DNA of 64,000 nt from Nitrospira sp. (lineage in GTDB: Bacteria; Nitrospirota; Nitrospiria; Nitrospirales; Nitrospiraceae). Made by a program: the position numbers and the translations under genes. How positions within the stretch are numbered: position 1 is the stretch's first letter; every line of letters begins with the position of its first letter. The notes beneath the pieces were generated by a model, which saw only the letters and a program-made list of their open reading frames with translations, was not told the origin of the DNA and ran no database searches. The DNA lies in assembly GCA_024998625.1 (NCBI GenBank), contig JACOEL010000015.1, positions 1 to 64,000 of the forward strand, in the 5' to 3' direction. Shown here piece after piece: positions 26,501 to 34,537 of the stretch.

Positions 26501-26802
26501 CCAATCGTATGGTGCGCCATGGAGCCACGGCCGAACATGCCGTGCTCGAAGCGGGTCGGCGACGCATTCGCCCGATCCTTATGACGGCCCTCGCGACGAT
26601 TCTCGGCCTGCTGCCGCTGGCCCTCGGCTTCGGCGAAGGTAATGAAACGATGGTGCCCCTGGCTCGCGCGGTGGTCGGCGGGTTGGCAGTCAGCACGATC
26701 ATGACGTTGTTGGTGGTCCCCATCATGCACTCACTCGTGCTGATTCGCCGGGAACGTCTCCCTGTGTCTTCGACCGCGCCCGCGACTCTGGAGGAAATTT
26801 GA
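23533..26802 (+). CDS. RND efflux transporter permease (AcrB/MdtB-like)
   Basis: An inner-membrane pump subunit of 1,089 residues (family norm 1,020-1,080) with 12 helices and two large periplasmic loops. The N-terminus MLTRAALKNPYAVFAI and the YFNVRQQIATIPGI porter-domain segment are typical. The proton-relay site in helix 4 reads LLDNNIVVQEN: D398 is kept, but the second Asp of AcrB (D408) is Asn399. The helix-10 Lys of AcrB (K940) is Ser981 (MGIVVSNSILLVDFA). This pattern occurs in a separate branch of RND proteins. It overlaps the response regulator gene and is followed by adaptor and outer-membrane channel genes, forming a full tripartite system. Confidence 0.93.
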   Translation: MLTRAALKNPYAVFAICMIALILGTVSYQKMRVDIFPEIKLPSILVTTFYRGLSPSEMEGAITLKMEQRFVEASYVEHIESQSLSGMSYIKVFFQPDYGIDSAQSELTSLAYSIIRLLPPGVYPPSVYKFGVSSLPVGYLSISSDTLGAKEIRDLAYFNVRQQIATIPGISFGPPLGGKVRQITVFLDQQRLLARGVSPSEVVNALNAQSAIIPAGDIKIGDLDYYVYSNSLIDVVDKINDIPIKIVNGTPVLIRDIGTAADSAAVQTSIVRVNGREATYIPITRQEGANTLEVTDGIRAKLSKLTEIPSGTTIKFLYDQSLYIRQAIANLQKEGLLGAGLAGLMIFIFLASVKAALVVGLAIPLSLTAALVALYLTGQSVNLMTLGGLALVIGTLLDNNIVVQENLHRHLEMGKDGRSAAEDSAMELTLPILVATICILIVYLPIMFFTGIVKYLFVPLAMTVAFAMLADYVVSMSVTPVVLAWLYQAGHAKSSDHEASADEGWFRYVLAIYEPLLTAGVRFKPIVIGLAALALAATAFFLLPRLHTEFFPKVDAGNFTMLVMAPEGSRIEKTTAIVGQIEQLVHDTIPKADLEEVISNTGLYFGDAARFAPNTGNHTAFVLVNLVTGHQGHTEDYIADLRKRVKTALPGVEIAFQTGGIISDVLNFGLKAPIDIQVKGPSLDVIRPVAEQIQQRVAQVPNTVDVRIKQGKSYPELHIDVDRTKAAYYGINQNRVVVDVITGISSNLALSPNYWLDPKTANGYFLLAQYPEQSLTTTEDLLNIPIIGARTPLLPTASLTGGGMQGSTLALQNTPFAGRQMDMASGYYASGDDRRGPPVMLRDVASLKFKTGPDSVDHYDLSRLINVLVTPVGNDLGHVAKDIEKALADVPLPKDVTVQLRGEVANMRGAIQNFALALPLAVVLIYLVMVALFRSFIDPLIILVAVPLGWIGTVLTLHLTNTSVNVESMIGTLMMMGIVVSNSILLVDFANRMVRHGATAEHAVLEAGRRRIRPILMTALATILGLLPLALGFGEGNETMVPLARAVVGGLAVSTIMTLLVVPIMHSLVLIRRERLPVSSTAPATLEEI

Positions 26803-28100
26803 TGACCGAACAGATAGTCCCGCCCCCGCTCGTGAAGCGCCCCAACCGTACGCCACTCTGGATTGGAACGGCCGTGCTCCTAGTCCTAGCGATCGGCGGC
26901 TATCTCTCTTGGCAGGGAGACGAACCGGCTCCCCCCTCAGCTCCAGCAAAATCGGCTGGGACGAGGCAATCGGAACCGCCTACCGGCCAGACCCCCTCGG
27001 AACTCGACTCCACACCGGTCGACGTGCAAGTCACCAAGCCGACCAGACGAGACCTGATCTATACGGTCAAGCTGCCGGCCAACGTGTCGCCGCTCTACCA
27101 AACCACGCTCTACGCCAAAGTCTCCGGCTATCTGAAATGGATCGGCCCGGACAAGGGCGACGCGGTGAAGAAGCACGAAGTGGTCGCCGTGATCGACGCG
27201 CCGGAGGTGGAAGAACAGTACCAGCAGGCCGTGTCGGATTATAAAATCAAGAAGCTGACCTATGAACGGCTGGCCAAGGTCTGGAAGGAATCGCCGGATG
27301 TGATCGCCAAGCAGGACGTGGACGTGGCCGAAGCGGCGTACCAAGGTTCCCGACACCTGATGGAACAGCGGGTCGTCATGCGGGATTACACGAAAGTCCG
27401 CGCGCCCTACGACGGCATCGTCACCGCGCGCTTCGCCGATCCCGGCTCCTTGATTCAGATCGCCACCTCCTCAGCCACCAGCGCGATTCCGCTGTTTACG
27501 ATCATGGACCTCAACACGGTCCGGGTCTATGCGAATGTCCCGCAGGACGACAGCCCCTGGGTTGTTCCCGGCAAAACCAGCGCGACCGTGAAGGTCACGG
27601 AGCTACCCAACCGGTCGTTCAGCGGCGTGGTCACCCGCTCCACCCTGGCGCTTGATCCCGCGACGCGGAGCCTGCTCGTCGAGATCGATTTGCCCAACAC
27701 AGACCATGCGCTCCGGCCCGGTACCTTTGCCGAAGTGGCGCTCGGACTGAGGGAAATTCCCCAGGCCCTCGTTGTTCCGCCGCAGGCGGTGATCAGCACA
27801 CCCAAAGGAAAATCGGTCTTCATTGTCGAAGAGGGAAAGGCCAAATCGGTCCTCGTGCAGACCGGCATCAGCGACGGCCGCTGGATCGAAATCACCTCCG
27901 GTTTGCAGGGCCACGAAGAAGTGGTCGCGGTCGGGAAACGCCGCCTGCTGGACGGCATGCCGGTCCAGGCTGCACCGTTCAATCTGCCTGACGCCAAACC
28001 GTCCCAACAGAAATTCGAGCGTCGCGTTCCCGGTGGCACCCCCCCGCCGCCGACCTCCGCACCGAACGGGGCCTCGCAGAAACAGGGAGAACACCCATGA
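26802..28100 (+). CDS. RND periplasmic adaptor (membrane fusion protein)
   Basis: A 432-residue membrane fusion protein. An N-terminal helix (about residues 18-33) anchors it. After a Pro/Ser-rich linker come the first lipoyl half (KLPANVSPLYQTTLYAKVSG), an alpha-hairpin (about 130-190), the second lipoyl half with the motif RAPYDGIVTARFADPGSL, and beta-barrel plus membrane-proximal domains. The end is Pro-rich. It would link the inner-membrane pump to the TolC-type channel. The start ATG overlaps the pump stop (TGATG), with GGAGG upstream; a TTG one codon earlier is less likely. The stop overlaps the channel start (ATGA). Confidence 0.93.
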   Translation: MTEQIVPPPLVKRPNRTPLWIGTAVLLVLAIGGYLSWQGDEPAPPSAPAKSAGTRQSEPPTGQTPSELDSTPVDVQVTKPTRRDLIYTVKLPANVSPLYQTTLYAKVSGYLKWIGPDKGDAVKKHEVVAVIDAPEVEEQYQQAVSDYKIKKLTYERLAKVWKESPDVIAKQDVDVAEAAYQGSRHLMEQRVVMRDYTKVRAPYDGIVTARFADPGSLIQIATSSATSAIPLFTIMDLNTVRVYANVPQDDSPWVVPGKTSATVKVTELPNRSFSGVVTRSTLALDPATRSLLVEIDLPNTDHALRPGTFAEVALGLREIPQALVVPPQAVISTPKGKSVFIVEEGKAKSVLVQTGISDGRWIEITSGLQGHEEVVAVGKRRLLDGMPVQAAPFNLPDAKPSQQKFERRVPGGTPPPPTSAPNGASQKQGEHP

Positions 28101-29515
28101 GTCGCTTGTTGCCCCATACCACCCTCCTGACGCTGACGACGTTGGCATTGACCGCGCTGTTGGCCTCCGCCTCGCGCGCCGCGGACGCAGAGCAGCCCCT
28201 GACGCTGCCTCAGGGCAGTTTTCTGGGCGTACAGCGCGCCGTCGATATTGCGGTGAAAAACCACCCCATGCTGCTCGAAGGCGTGGCGAACCTCAAGGCC
28301 TCGGAGGCCCGCACCGAGCAGGCCCGTTCCCTCTACTACCCGCAGGTCTACGCGAACGCCAACACGGTGGCCGGCGCCGGGGTGAGCAACCCGCGTTTCC
28401 TGGTCGGCGGTGGATTGCTTCGAGAAAACCAGACCACCTTCACCGGCGGCGTCATCGCCAATCAACGCATCTACGACTTCGGCTACACGAGCAATCTGGT
28501 GGAGTCGAGCAAACTCGCCGAACGCGCGCAGGGACAGGATGTCAGCGCCCGCCGCGCCTTGGTGCTGCTGTATGTGCAACGCGCCTATCTGAACAGTCTC
28601 AAGCGGCGGCGGCTGGTCCAGATTGCCGAAGAAACCGTCCGGGAGCGCGGGATCATCGCCGGGCAGATCGAGACCCTTTACCGCCAGCAACTGAAATCGA
28701 AGCTCGACTTCGATCTGGCGCATGTGGAGCTGGTCAATGCGCAATCGCTCCTGGTGCGCAGCCGCAACGACTTGAAAGCCAGCTTTGCCGATTTGAACCG
28801 GACCATGGGCATTGCCGGAGCCGACGACTACGTCCTCGAAGACATTTCCGTGGAGGTGCGTCCGCAGAAGACGCTGGCAAGCCTGATCAACGAAAGCCTG
28901 TCGCATCCGGAAGTGAAACGCGCGAAGGAGCAGACCGCTTCAGCCGACGCGAGACTCACCGCGACCAAACGCCAGTACCTGCCGACGGTCTCGGCGATCG
29001 CCAGCGGCGGAACCTTCGATCCCTTCGATGCCCGCCAGAACCAGCAGACCGGCGGCTGGTGGATGGCCGGCGCGATGGTGTCGATGCCCCTCTTCACCGG
29101 ATTTCTGATCGAGAATCAAGTCGTGGAGGCGAACGCCAATCGTCAAGCCGCCTCCGCCGCCACCAGCAATATCGAACAGGCGCTGACGCAACAGGTGACC
29201 AACGCCTATCTCGACACCCTGACCTTCGCGCAACAGATCACCCTGGCGGAAGAACAGGTGAAAACCGCGCAAGAAGCATTACAGCTTTCGAAACAACGCT
29301 ACAGACTGGGGTTGGGCACGGTGGTGGAAGTGACGCAATCGGAAGTGGCGGTGACCGCGGCGCAGACCCGGTTGGCAGAAACCCAATTCGACTACAAGAT
29401 CGCGGAAGTCACGCTGGCCTACACGTCTCAGGGCGACGACAGCGGGCGCGCGCTTTTATTGAGTCGCGCCAGCCCCCCTTCACCGGATGCAGTGGGCCCG
29501 CACCCGGCCAATTAG
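28097..29515 (+). CDS. TolC-family outer membrane channel
   Basis: A 472-residue outer membrane efflux protein. The signal peptide runs to about residue 31 (SRAADAEQ). Two OEP repeats follow, each with long heptad-rich helices and hydrophobic beta-strands: the first around 50-230 (AVDIAVKNHPMLLEGVANLK; FTGGVIANQRIYDFGYTSNL) and the second around 250-440 (SLSHPEVKRAKEQTASADAR; MAGAMVSMPLFTGFLIENQV). It is the last gene of the response-regulator/pump/adaptor/channel operon and overlaps the adaptor gene by four bases. A nested inverted repeat follows about 35 bases downstream. Confidence 0.93.
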   Translation: MSRLLPHTTLLTLTTLALTALLASASRAADAEQPLTLPQGSFLGVQRAVDIAVKNHPMLLEGVANLKASEARTEQARSLYYPQVYANANTVAGAGVSNPRFLVGGGLLRENQTTFTGGVIANQRIYDFGYTSNLVESSKLAERAQGQDVSARRALVLLYVQRAYLNSLKRRRLVQIAEETVRERGIIAGQIETLYRQQLKSKLDFDLAHVELVNAQSLLVRSRNDLKASFADLNRTMGIAGADDYVLEDISVEVRPQKTLASLINESLSHPEVKRAKEQTASADARLTATKRQYLPTVSAIASGGTFDPFDARQNQQTGGWWMAGAMVSMPLFTGFLIENQVVEANANRQAASAATSNIEQALTQQVTNAYLDTLTFAQQITLAEEQVKTAQEALQLSKQRYRLGLGTVVEVTQSEVAVTAAQTRLAETQFDYKIAEVTLAYTSQGDDSGRALLLSRASPPSPDAVGPHPAN

Positions 29516-29550
29516 GCAGCGTGTGAGTACAGGGCCGGAGCAGGTCTCGC

Positions 29551-29632
29551 CGTTCGTGAAGCGTCGTTCGTCTCTCCTGTCACCAGCGATCAACTCGTTT
29601 GAAACGAGTGACGAGAGACGCTTCACAAACGA
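29551..29632. repeat. Nested inverted repeat after the efflux operon
   Basis: The left arm starting CGTTCGTGAAGCGT (29551) is matched, with two small interruptions, by the reverse complement ending at 29632. Inside lies a 17-base palindrome (29593-29609). The core word GTTCGTGAAGCGT recurs in inverted orientation at 30360-30372. It may act as the terminator of the efflux operon or be a small palindromic repeat element. Confidence 0.6.
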
Positions 29633-29645
29633 TGCGGGTTCCAGC

Positions 29646-30329
29646 TTACACCGGTTGGCCGGGGAAGACGCGGGCGAGGTCGATCACCAGTTCGTCCTTG
29701 GAGTTAGCGAGAAGCCAGTCCCAGATGCTGGTACTCTGAATCACCATGGCCTGGTCGAGATCGAAAAACAGATCGAAGCCTTTGGAAACGATGGGATTCA
29801 TCGGGTAGCGTCGATCGTAAATCATGCCATAGGCCGGAATACCGTAGACGGTCTGCCAATTCCCTAAAATAAAGTGCAGTTCAGTGCCCCTCACGTAGAG
29901 CCCGCCTGACGTGATGATCCGCTTGACCGAAGTCTGCGGCTGACTCAGGTAGTAGGTGACTCGTTCATTCTCCCGCGCCAAGCGTAACGCTTCGACCAAC
30001 TGCGGGACCAGAATCGCGATCTCTCCGTCGCGAAACATCGGCAACCGGATCGAGTCCCCGGAAATCCAGCGCTGGATCGAAGCCCGGTGCTCCTGCACCG
30101 TAAGGCCCATCAGCACGCGGCGCACCTGGTCGTGAGAGAACTGGGCCGGATGGGTGAAATGGCCCGGCGGCCATTCCGGCAGCACATTGGCATCCAACTC
30201 CAAGCGGACAAAATTGACGGGATCTTCGTAGACGGTCCGCGAGGGGACCTGGGGGATGGCACATCCGACGGCGAACACACAGAGCACGACCAACCGGGAC
30301 ACGTGAAACGTGAAGCGCAAGAATCGCAT
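29646..30329 (-). CDS. Lipoprotein of unknown function
   Basis: About 227 residues. The preferred ATG (30329) gives a classic lipoprotein signal: MRFLRF, a hydrophobic helix and the lipobox FAVGC with Cys23. An in-frame extension of 15 codons lies inside a repeat-like sequence. The mature protein has a mixed pattern (ILVPQLVEALRLARENERVT; TSGGLYVRGTELHFILGNW; AYGMIYDRRYPMNPI) with no motif I know. It would sit at the outer or inner membrane facing the periplasm. It is convergent with the efflux operon, and its upstream neighbour is the cyclophilin gene 54 bases away on the same strand. Confidence 0.72.
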   Translation of the reverse strand: MRFLRFTFHVSRLVVLCVFAVGCAIPQVPSRTVYEDPVNFVRLELDANVLPEWPPGHFTHPAQFSHDQVRRVLMGLTVQEHRASIQRWISGDSIRLPMFRDGEIAILVPQLVEALRLARENERVTYYLSQPQTSVKRIITSGGLYVRGTELHFILGNWQTVYGIPAYGMIYDRRYPMNPIVSKGFDLFFDLDQAMVIQSTSIWDWLLANSKDELVIDLARVFPGQPV

Positions 30330-30383
30330 AGGGACGCTCGCTGAGACTATGATCTTCTCACGCTTCACGAACAACGCTTGAGG

Positions 30384-30893
30384 CTACTCGGTAATGGTGA
30401 CGGTCATTTCGACGCGCTCCAGCGGGTTATCCCGGCCGTCGCGCTTGGAGCCGACCACTTTGTCGACCACGTCCAGTCCGCTCTGCACTTCACCGAAGAC
30501 CGTATACTGCCAGTCCAGAAAGTTGGCATCGTTGACGCAGATAAAGAACTGCGAGCCCGCACTGTCTGGATCGTTGGCGCGCGCCATGGACAGGGTGCCC
30601 CGCTTGTGCGGCTTGCTGTTGAACTCCGCCTTCACGTTGTGGCCTGGACCACCCATCCCATGCGAGGCACGATCGGGATTCTTGCTGTTGGGATCGCCGC
30701 CCTGAATCATGAAGCCGGGGATCACCCGGTGAAAAGTCGTGCCGTTGTAGAACCCCTTCTTCGCCAGATCCACGAAGTTCTTCACGTGATTGGGCGCCAC
30801 GTCGGGAAACAGACGCAGCACGATCTCGCCCCATGGCTCATTCTTGGATGTGACAGAAATGGTCGCGATCGGTGAACTTGCTTGTGCCGTCAT
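30384..30893 (-). CDS. Peptidyl-prolyl cis-trans isomerase, cyclophilin type
   Basis: A 169-residue cyclophilin that catalyses cis-trans isomerisation of Xaa-Pro bonds. The catalytic Arg is in FHRVIPGFMIQGGD (about residues 54-67). Other active-site elements are the SMARANDPDSAGSQFFI segment and FLDWQYTVFGEV, where the usual Leu-Asp and Trp are present. No signal peptide precedes it, so it should be cytoplasmic. Good GGAAAGGA site before the ATG. It lies 17 bases downstream of the beta-propeller gene and may share its transcript. Confidence 0.95.
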   Translation of the reverse strand: MTAQASSPIATISVTSKNEPWGEIVLRLFPDVAPNHVKNFVDLAKKGFYNGTTFHRVIPGFMIQGGDPNSKNPDRASHGMGGPGHNVKAEFNSKPHKRGTLSMARANDPDSAGSQFFICVNDANFLDWQYTVFGEVQSGLDVVDKVVGSKRDGRDNPLERVEMTVTITE

Positions 30894-30910
30894 CTCGTAT
30901 CCTTTCCTAC

Positions 30911-31987
30911 TCAGTTAAACTTGAAGGGCGCGATGCTCTCCCCTTCCAATCCCTGGCTGACCGCCGTCCAGGTAAGGCCATCGTCATCGCTGCGAAAGAC
31001 ACCCGAACTGGTGCCGGCGTAGAAGCCCCCTTTTTCACCTTCAATCAACACCTGCACCGACAGATTGCTGAGCCCCTTGTTCAACGGAACCCATTGTCGC
31101 CCCTTGTCGACGGTCTTGAAGATTCCACGGCCCGTGGCGACATAGACGCCGCGCTCGTTGCTGATCAGTCCACGGATCGAATCGTTCGGCAGGGCTCGGC
31201 TGATCGGCAACCAGGTCTTGCCCGCATCGCCGCTGCGAAAAACACCGCCGTCGAACGTGCCGGCATAGACACCCTGTTCCTTATCCACGGCCAACACCCG
31301 GATAAAATTCTCCACCAATCCTTCGTGGTCGCGTAGCCCTTGCCGCAACCGCGTCCATCCGGTCGACCGCTCCTTATAACTATGCACGCCCTTGCCGGAG
31401 GTACCAGCGTAGAGCGTGCCATCGTCGGTCCGGGCCAACGCATGCACCAGAATCTCATCCAAACCAGTGGATACGACCTTCCATTGATCCTGCGCGGCAT
31501 TCAATAGATAGACCCCGTCGCCGGTTCCGGCGTAAAGCCCCTTGGCATCCATCATCAAGGCTTTGATCTCCAGACGCTTGAGGCCCTTGTTGACCGGCTG
31601 CCAGCTCTTACCCCCGTCACGGGATCGGAAAACGCCGCCGCGAAACGTACCCGCGTAGATCGCCCCGTCCTTGCCGATGGTGAGACAGAGCACGAAGGGA
31701 TCAGTCAATCCCTCGTTGGCCGAGGTCCAGGATCCGCCGCGATCGGCGCTGCGAAAAATGCCCATGCCGAAGGAACCGGCATACACCACTCCTCCGGAGC
31801 CGGTCGCCAGGGCCTGAATACTCGTATTGCCGATATCGGCGGAGGTGCCCGGTTCCTGTCCCGGATGCCCCTGCTCCAGATTCAACGGAGCCCCGCCCTC
31901 GCTCCCACCCGGGAACGATGCCGCATGCGCGACCCCTTGCAAATCGCCGAGTGTCAACGCCGTCAACACCAGCATATGACGCAGCAT
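30911..31987 (-). CDS. Exported beta-propeller (Ycf48/BNR-like repeat) protein
   Basis: A 358-residue protein with a signal peptide ending around residue 22 (GVAHAASFPGG). The mature part contains about seven repeats of the form AGTFxGGVFRSRDGGKSWxPVNKGL, each combining a YAGT strand with a sialidase/Asp-box-like S-x-D-x-G-x-x-W motif. This is the pattern of BNR and Ycf48-like beta-propellers, usually binding or assembly platforms rather than enzymes when, as here, no catalytic site is added. GGAAGG precedes the ATG. It is upstream of the cyclophilin gene. Periplasmic location inferred; partner unknown. Confidence 0.85.
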   Translation of the reverse strand: MLRHMLVLTALTLGDLQGVAHAASFPGGSEGGAPLNLEQGHPGQEPGTSADIGNTSIQALATGSGGVVYAGSFGMGIFRSADRGGSWTSANEGLTDPFVLCLTIGKDGAIYAGTFRGGVFRSRDGGKSWQPVNKGLKRLEIKALMMDAKGLYAGTGDGVYLLNAAQDQWKVVSTGLDEILVHALARTDDGTLYAGTSGKGVHSYKERSTGWTRLRQGLRDHEGLVENFIRVLAVDKEQGVYAGTFDGGVFRSGDAGKTWLPISRALPNDSIRGLISNERGVYVATGRGIFKTVDKGRQWVPLNKGLSNLSVQVLIEGEKGGFYAGTSSGVFRSDDDGLTWTAVSQGLEGESIAPFKFN

Positions 31988-32022
31988 AGAGTGATCATCC
32001 TTCCAAAAGTGTGGACGCCGGA

Positions 32023-32793
32023 TTACCGGACGCGATGACCGGCCGTGCCGATGGGTATATCAGGATCGAGCGGCAAATTCATATCGGGAGCCGGCCCTGC
32101 GGCCCGCCCGAATATCTTGGCCCCGATGATTCCGATCTCATAGAGTACCATGAGCGGGACCGCCATCAGCAACATGGTAAACAGCGTGGCATCCGGAGTC
32201 ACGATGGCCGAAATGATCAGCGCCGCCATGATGGCATGTTTGCGATAGTGCGCCAGCACCGCAGCCGAGACGACCCCCACGCGCGACAACAGGGTCAACA
32301 CCAGCGGCAGCTCAAAGGCACAGCCGAAGATCAGAAGAAATTTGACGTTGAAGTCGATATAGGTCCCCACACCGAGCGCGGGAGTGATGTCGCGATCCAT
32401 ACCGAAGCTGACGAAGAAGTCGATGACGAGCGGCAGAATGACGAGGTTACAAAAGACCAGGCCGAGCATGAACAGCAAAGCCGCCAGCAGGAACAGGGGA
32501 ATCGCCCAGCGTTGCTCCTTGGGGAGCAACGCCGGTTCGATAAACTTCCAGCACTGGTAAAACACCATGGGCAGGCTGAGGATGATACCCGCCAGAAACG
32601 ACACTTTGATGGACGCAAACAGCGCTTCCGTCGGCCCGTAGAACACCAGTTGATTGGGAAACGGGCGATTGAGCCAGGCGACCATCTCGGAAGAGTAGGT
32701 AAATGCCGTAGCAAACGCGACCGCCAAGGTCACCGCGATGATCAGCAGCCGCTTCTTGAGCGACTGAATATGGGCGGCCAGTGGTGCGAGCAT
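32023..32793 (-). CDS. tatC: Sec-independent translocase TatC
   Basis: The 256-residue core receptor of the twin-arginine translocase in the inner membrane. The N-terminal cytoplasmic motif LAAHIQSLKKRL corresponds to the family's LxxHLxELRxRL. Six hydrophobic segments follow. The first periplasmic loop carries FYGPTEALFASIKVSF, and PLVLTLLSRVGVVS and SAIVTPDATLFTMLLMAVPLMVLYEI are TatC signatures. The protein ends with a short Pro/Gly-rich tail. No tatA/B gene is adjacent; it must lie elsewhere in the genome. AGATAGG precedes the ATG. Confidence 0.95.
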   Translation of the reverse strand: MLAPLAAHIQSLKKRLLIIAVTLAVAFATAFTYSSEMVAWLNRPFPNQLVFYGPTEALFASIKVSFLAGIILSLPMVFYQCWKFIEPALLPKEQRWAIPLFLLAALLFMLGLVFCNLVILPLVIDFFVSFGMDRDITPALGVGTYIDFNVKFLLIFGCAFELPLVLTLLSRVGVVSAAVLAHYRKHAIMAALIISAIVTPDATLFTMLLMAVPLMVLYEIGIIGAKIFGRAAGPAPDMNLPLDPDIPIGTAGHRVR

Positions 32794-32899
32794 TGCCTAT
32801 CTGAATCAACGACCCGTTCCTCCGCTCCTTCGGCTCACACCCCGGCTCGATACGAGCAGCGGCTGGATGCGACCGGGACAGAGGACCAGGAGATCCCGG

Positions 32900-33115
32900 C
32901 TAACGCGAGGATCGAATGAGTTCGGCTATTTTATCTTTGGTGGCCAGCTTCTCTTTTTGCAACTGCTTCTTCAGCACTTCTTCCGCCGGCGTGAGCACAT
33001 GCCGCTTTTGTAAATCGGCTAACTCGGCATCGAGGCGATGGTGAGATTCTTCAAGCGCACGGAATTCTGTGTTGGACCGCCGTAACCGTTCAGTGATCGC
33101 CGTCTCCGTCTGCAT
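32900..33115 (-). CDS. DUF465/YdcH-like small helical protein
   Basis: A 71-residue, highly charged protein forming a helical hairpin: ALEESHHRLDAELADLQKRH, a turn (VLTPAEE) and VLKKQLQKEKLATKDKIAEL. This is the DUF465 (YdcH) pattern. The family is widespread but without an established role. A strong AGGAGG site sits eight bases before the ATG. It lies between tatC and rimI on the same strand with gaps of about 100 and 70 bases. Confidence 0.85.
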   Translation of the reverse strand: MQTETAITERLRRSNTEFRALEESHHRLDAELADLQKRHVLTPAEEVLKKQLQKEKLATKDKIAELIRSSR

Positions 33116-33184
33116 GTCGCACCTCCTGGTTGACTACATACGTTCGTGGATGACTGTCCTGTTGTCCGGCTTCCGGAATCGCCC

Positions 33185-33709
33185 CTACGACCGCTCGCAC
33201 AGGGGGCCTAACTGGAGCGGCGCCATTTCCATCAGCACCGCATCTTCGTCAGGGTTCACATAGTACCGCGTCCGCGTGGCGGTCTGACGAAATCCCAACC
33301 GATGATAGAGGGTCAACGCCTCCTGATTCGAAGCCCGCACCTCCAGCATCGCCCGATTGGCACCACGCTCCAACCCGGTCCGCAATGCCGTGCAGACCAG
33401 CCGCCTCGCCACACCCTGCCGTCGAAACGGGGCGAGCACAGCCAAGTTCATCAACCGCACTTCCTCGAACACGATCCAAAAGCAAAAATACCCCACAATC
33501 ACGAAGGCCCCTGACCCGGAATCAGGACACTTCGCGATGAGGAACTGCGCAAATTGATTACCGGACAACTCGGCTGCCAACATTTTGCGCGTCCAGGGGG
33601 CAGAGAAGCAAGCCTGTTCGATGGCGAATACCTCGTCGAGCGCCTCGGCGGTCGCCGGTTCAATCAACACGGAATTTGACGCCATATCCGACCCAATTTC
33701 CAATTCCAT
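33185..33709 (-). CDS. rimI: Ribosomal-protein-alanine N-acetyltransferase RimI
   Basis: A GNAT acetyltransferase of about 166-174 residues. The pattern EVFAIEQACFSAPWTRKMLA is typical of RimI. The acetyl-CoA loop reads RRQGVARRLVCTAL (motif A, R/Q-x-x-G-x-A) and the C-terminal part NRAMLEVRASNQEALTLYHRLGF is the classic RimI motif B. It would acetylate the N-terminus of ribosomal protein S18. An alternative start is the ATG at 33685. It begins four bases after the tsaB stop; tsaB-rimI pairing is common in bacteria. Confidence 0.92.
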   Translation of the reverse strand: MELEIGSDMASNSVLIEPATAEALDEVFAIEQACFSAPWTRKMLAAELSGNQFAQFLIAKCPDSGSGAFVIVGYFCFWIVFEEVRLMNLAVLAPFRRQGVARRLVCTALRTGLERGANRAMLEVRASNQEALTLYHRLGFRQTATRTRYYVNPDEDAVLMEMAPLQLGPLCERS

Positions 33710-33712
33710 TGT

Positions 33713-34537
33713 TTATTTTCGCGACTGCGAATCGGCGTCTGTATGACCGCGTTTCCCGCGGCCCTGTGCCAACTTTTTGGCGACCCGCTGCCGGCGCCGT
33801 TCGAGGGCCGACACTCCCTGCTGCTCGTCGAATTTCACTTCCGCTTCCGTGCGTTGAACATAGCGGGGAACCAGCTCCGGTCCCGCGACCTGTCCTGCCT
33901 TCAGGCGCTGTCTCCCCGCGAGACCGACGCTCACGGCCGAGGGGCGTTGTTGCTCCGGCCTGACTTCCTGCACCTGCCCATCCACCGCTTCAACGGCCTC
34001 CCGGATGTCATTTTTATAGGCTTGCCAGCCATCGCCAAACAACGTGCAGGCTTTGGCCCCTTGTAACGCCCGGGCCACGGAGGCAGGAGGGCCTACCTGC
34101 TCGGCGATGTGGGTTCGCAAACCCGTTCCAGGCAACCATTCGTAGGCGGCCCAATACACTTCATTGTGCCGACTCTTCAGGACCGGCACCAACACACCCT
34201 TCACATGGCGCAGATTCCAGGCCATTGCTTCCAAGGTCGGCACCGTCACAATGGGAGTGCCCAACACGGCACGAAATCCCAACAGGGTGGCAAGCCCCAC
34301 ACGCAGGCCAGTGAACGAGCCGGGTCCGATGGACACCGCCAATGCTTGGAGATCCTTCAACGAGAGTCCGGCCTCGCGCAACAGACGATCGATAGCGGCC
34401 ATCAACGAGCGCGCGTGTGATCCTTCGGCATCCTGTTCGATCAGGGCCAACACCTGATCATCGCGAAGCAGCGCGACACTTTGCCAGGCCGTGGCCGTAT
34501 CGATTGCCAGCAAATGCCGGGCCGGTTTCGCCTTCAT
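33713..34537 (-). CDS. tsaB: tRNA t6A biosynthesis protein TsaB
   Basis: A 274-residue member of the ASKHA-fold TsaB/YeaZ family, partner of TsaD in making the N6-threonylcarbamoyl adenosine of ANN-decoding tRNAs. The N-terminus LLAIDTATAWQSVALL and the segment VSIGPGSFTGLRVGLATLLGF (about 68-88) are diagnostic. The C-terminal 45 residues (from VKFDEQQG) are Arg/Lys/Gln-rich and unusual for TsaB, which normally ends near residue 230. The start codon overlaps the stop of the upstream DUF4292 lipoprotein gene (ATGA). Confidence 0.93.
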   Translation of the reverse strand: MKAKPARHLLAIDTATAWQSVALLRDDQVLALIEQDAEGSHARSLMAAIDRLLREAGLSLKDLQALAVSIGPGSFTGLRVGLATLLGFRAVLGTPIVTVPTLEAMAWNLRHVKGVLVPVLKSRHNEVYWAAYEWLPGTGLRTHIAEQVGPPASVARALQGAKACTLFGDGWQAYKNDIREAVEAVDGQVQEVRPEQQRPSAVSVGLAGRQRLKAGQVAGPELVPRYVQRTEAEVKFDEQQGVSALERRRQRVAKKLAQGRGKRGHTDADSQSRK

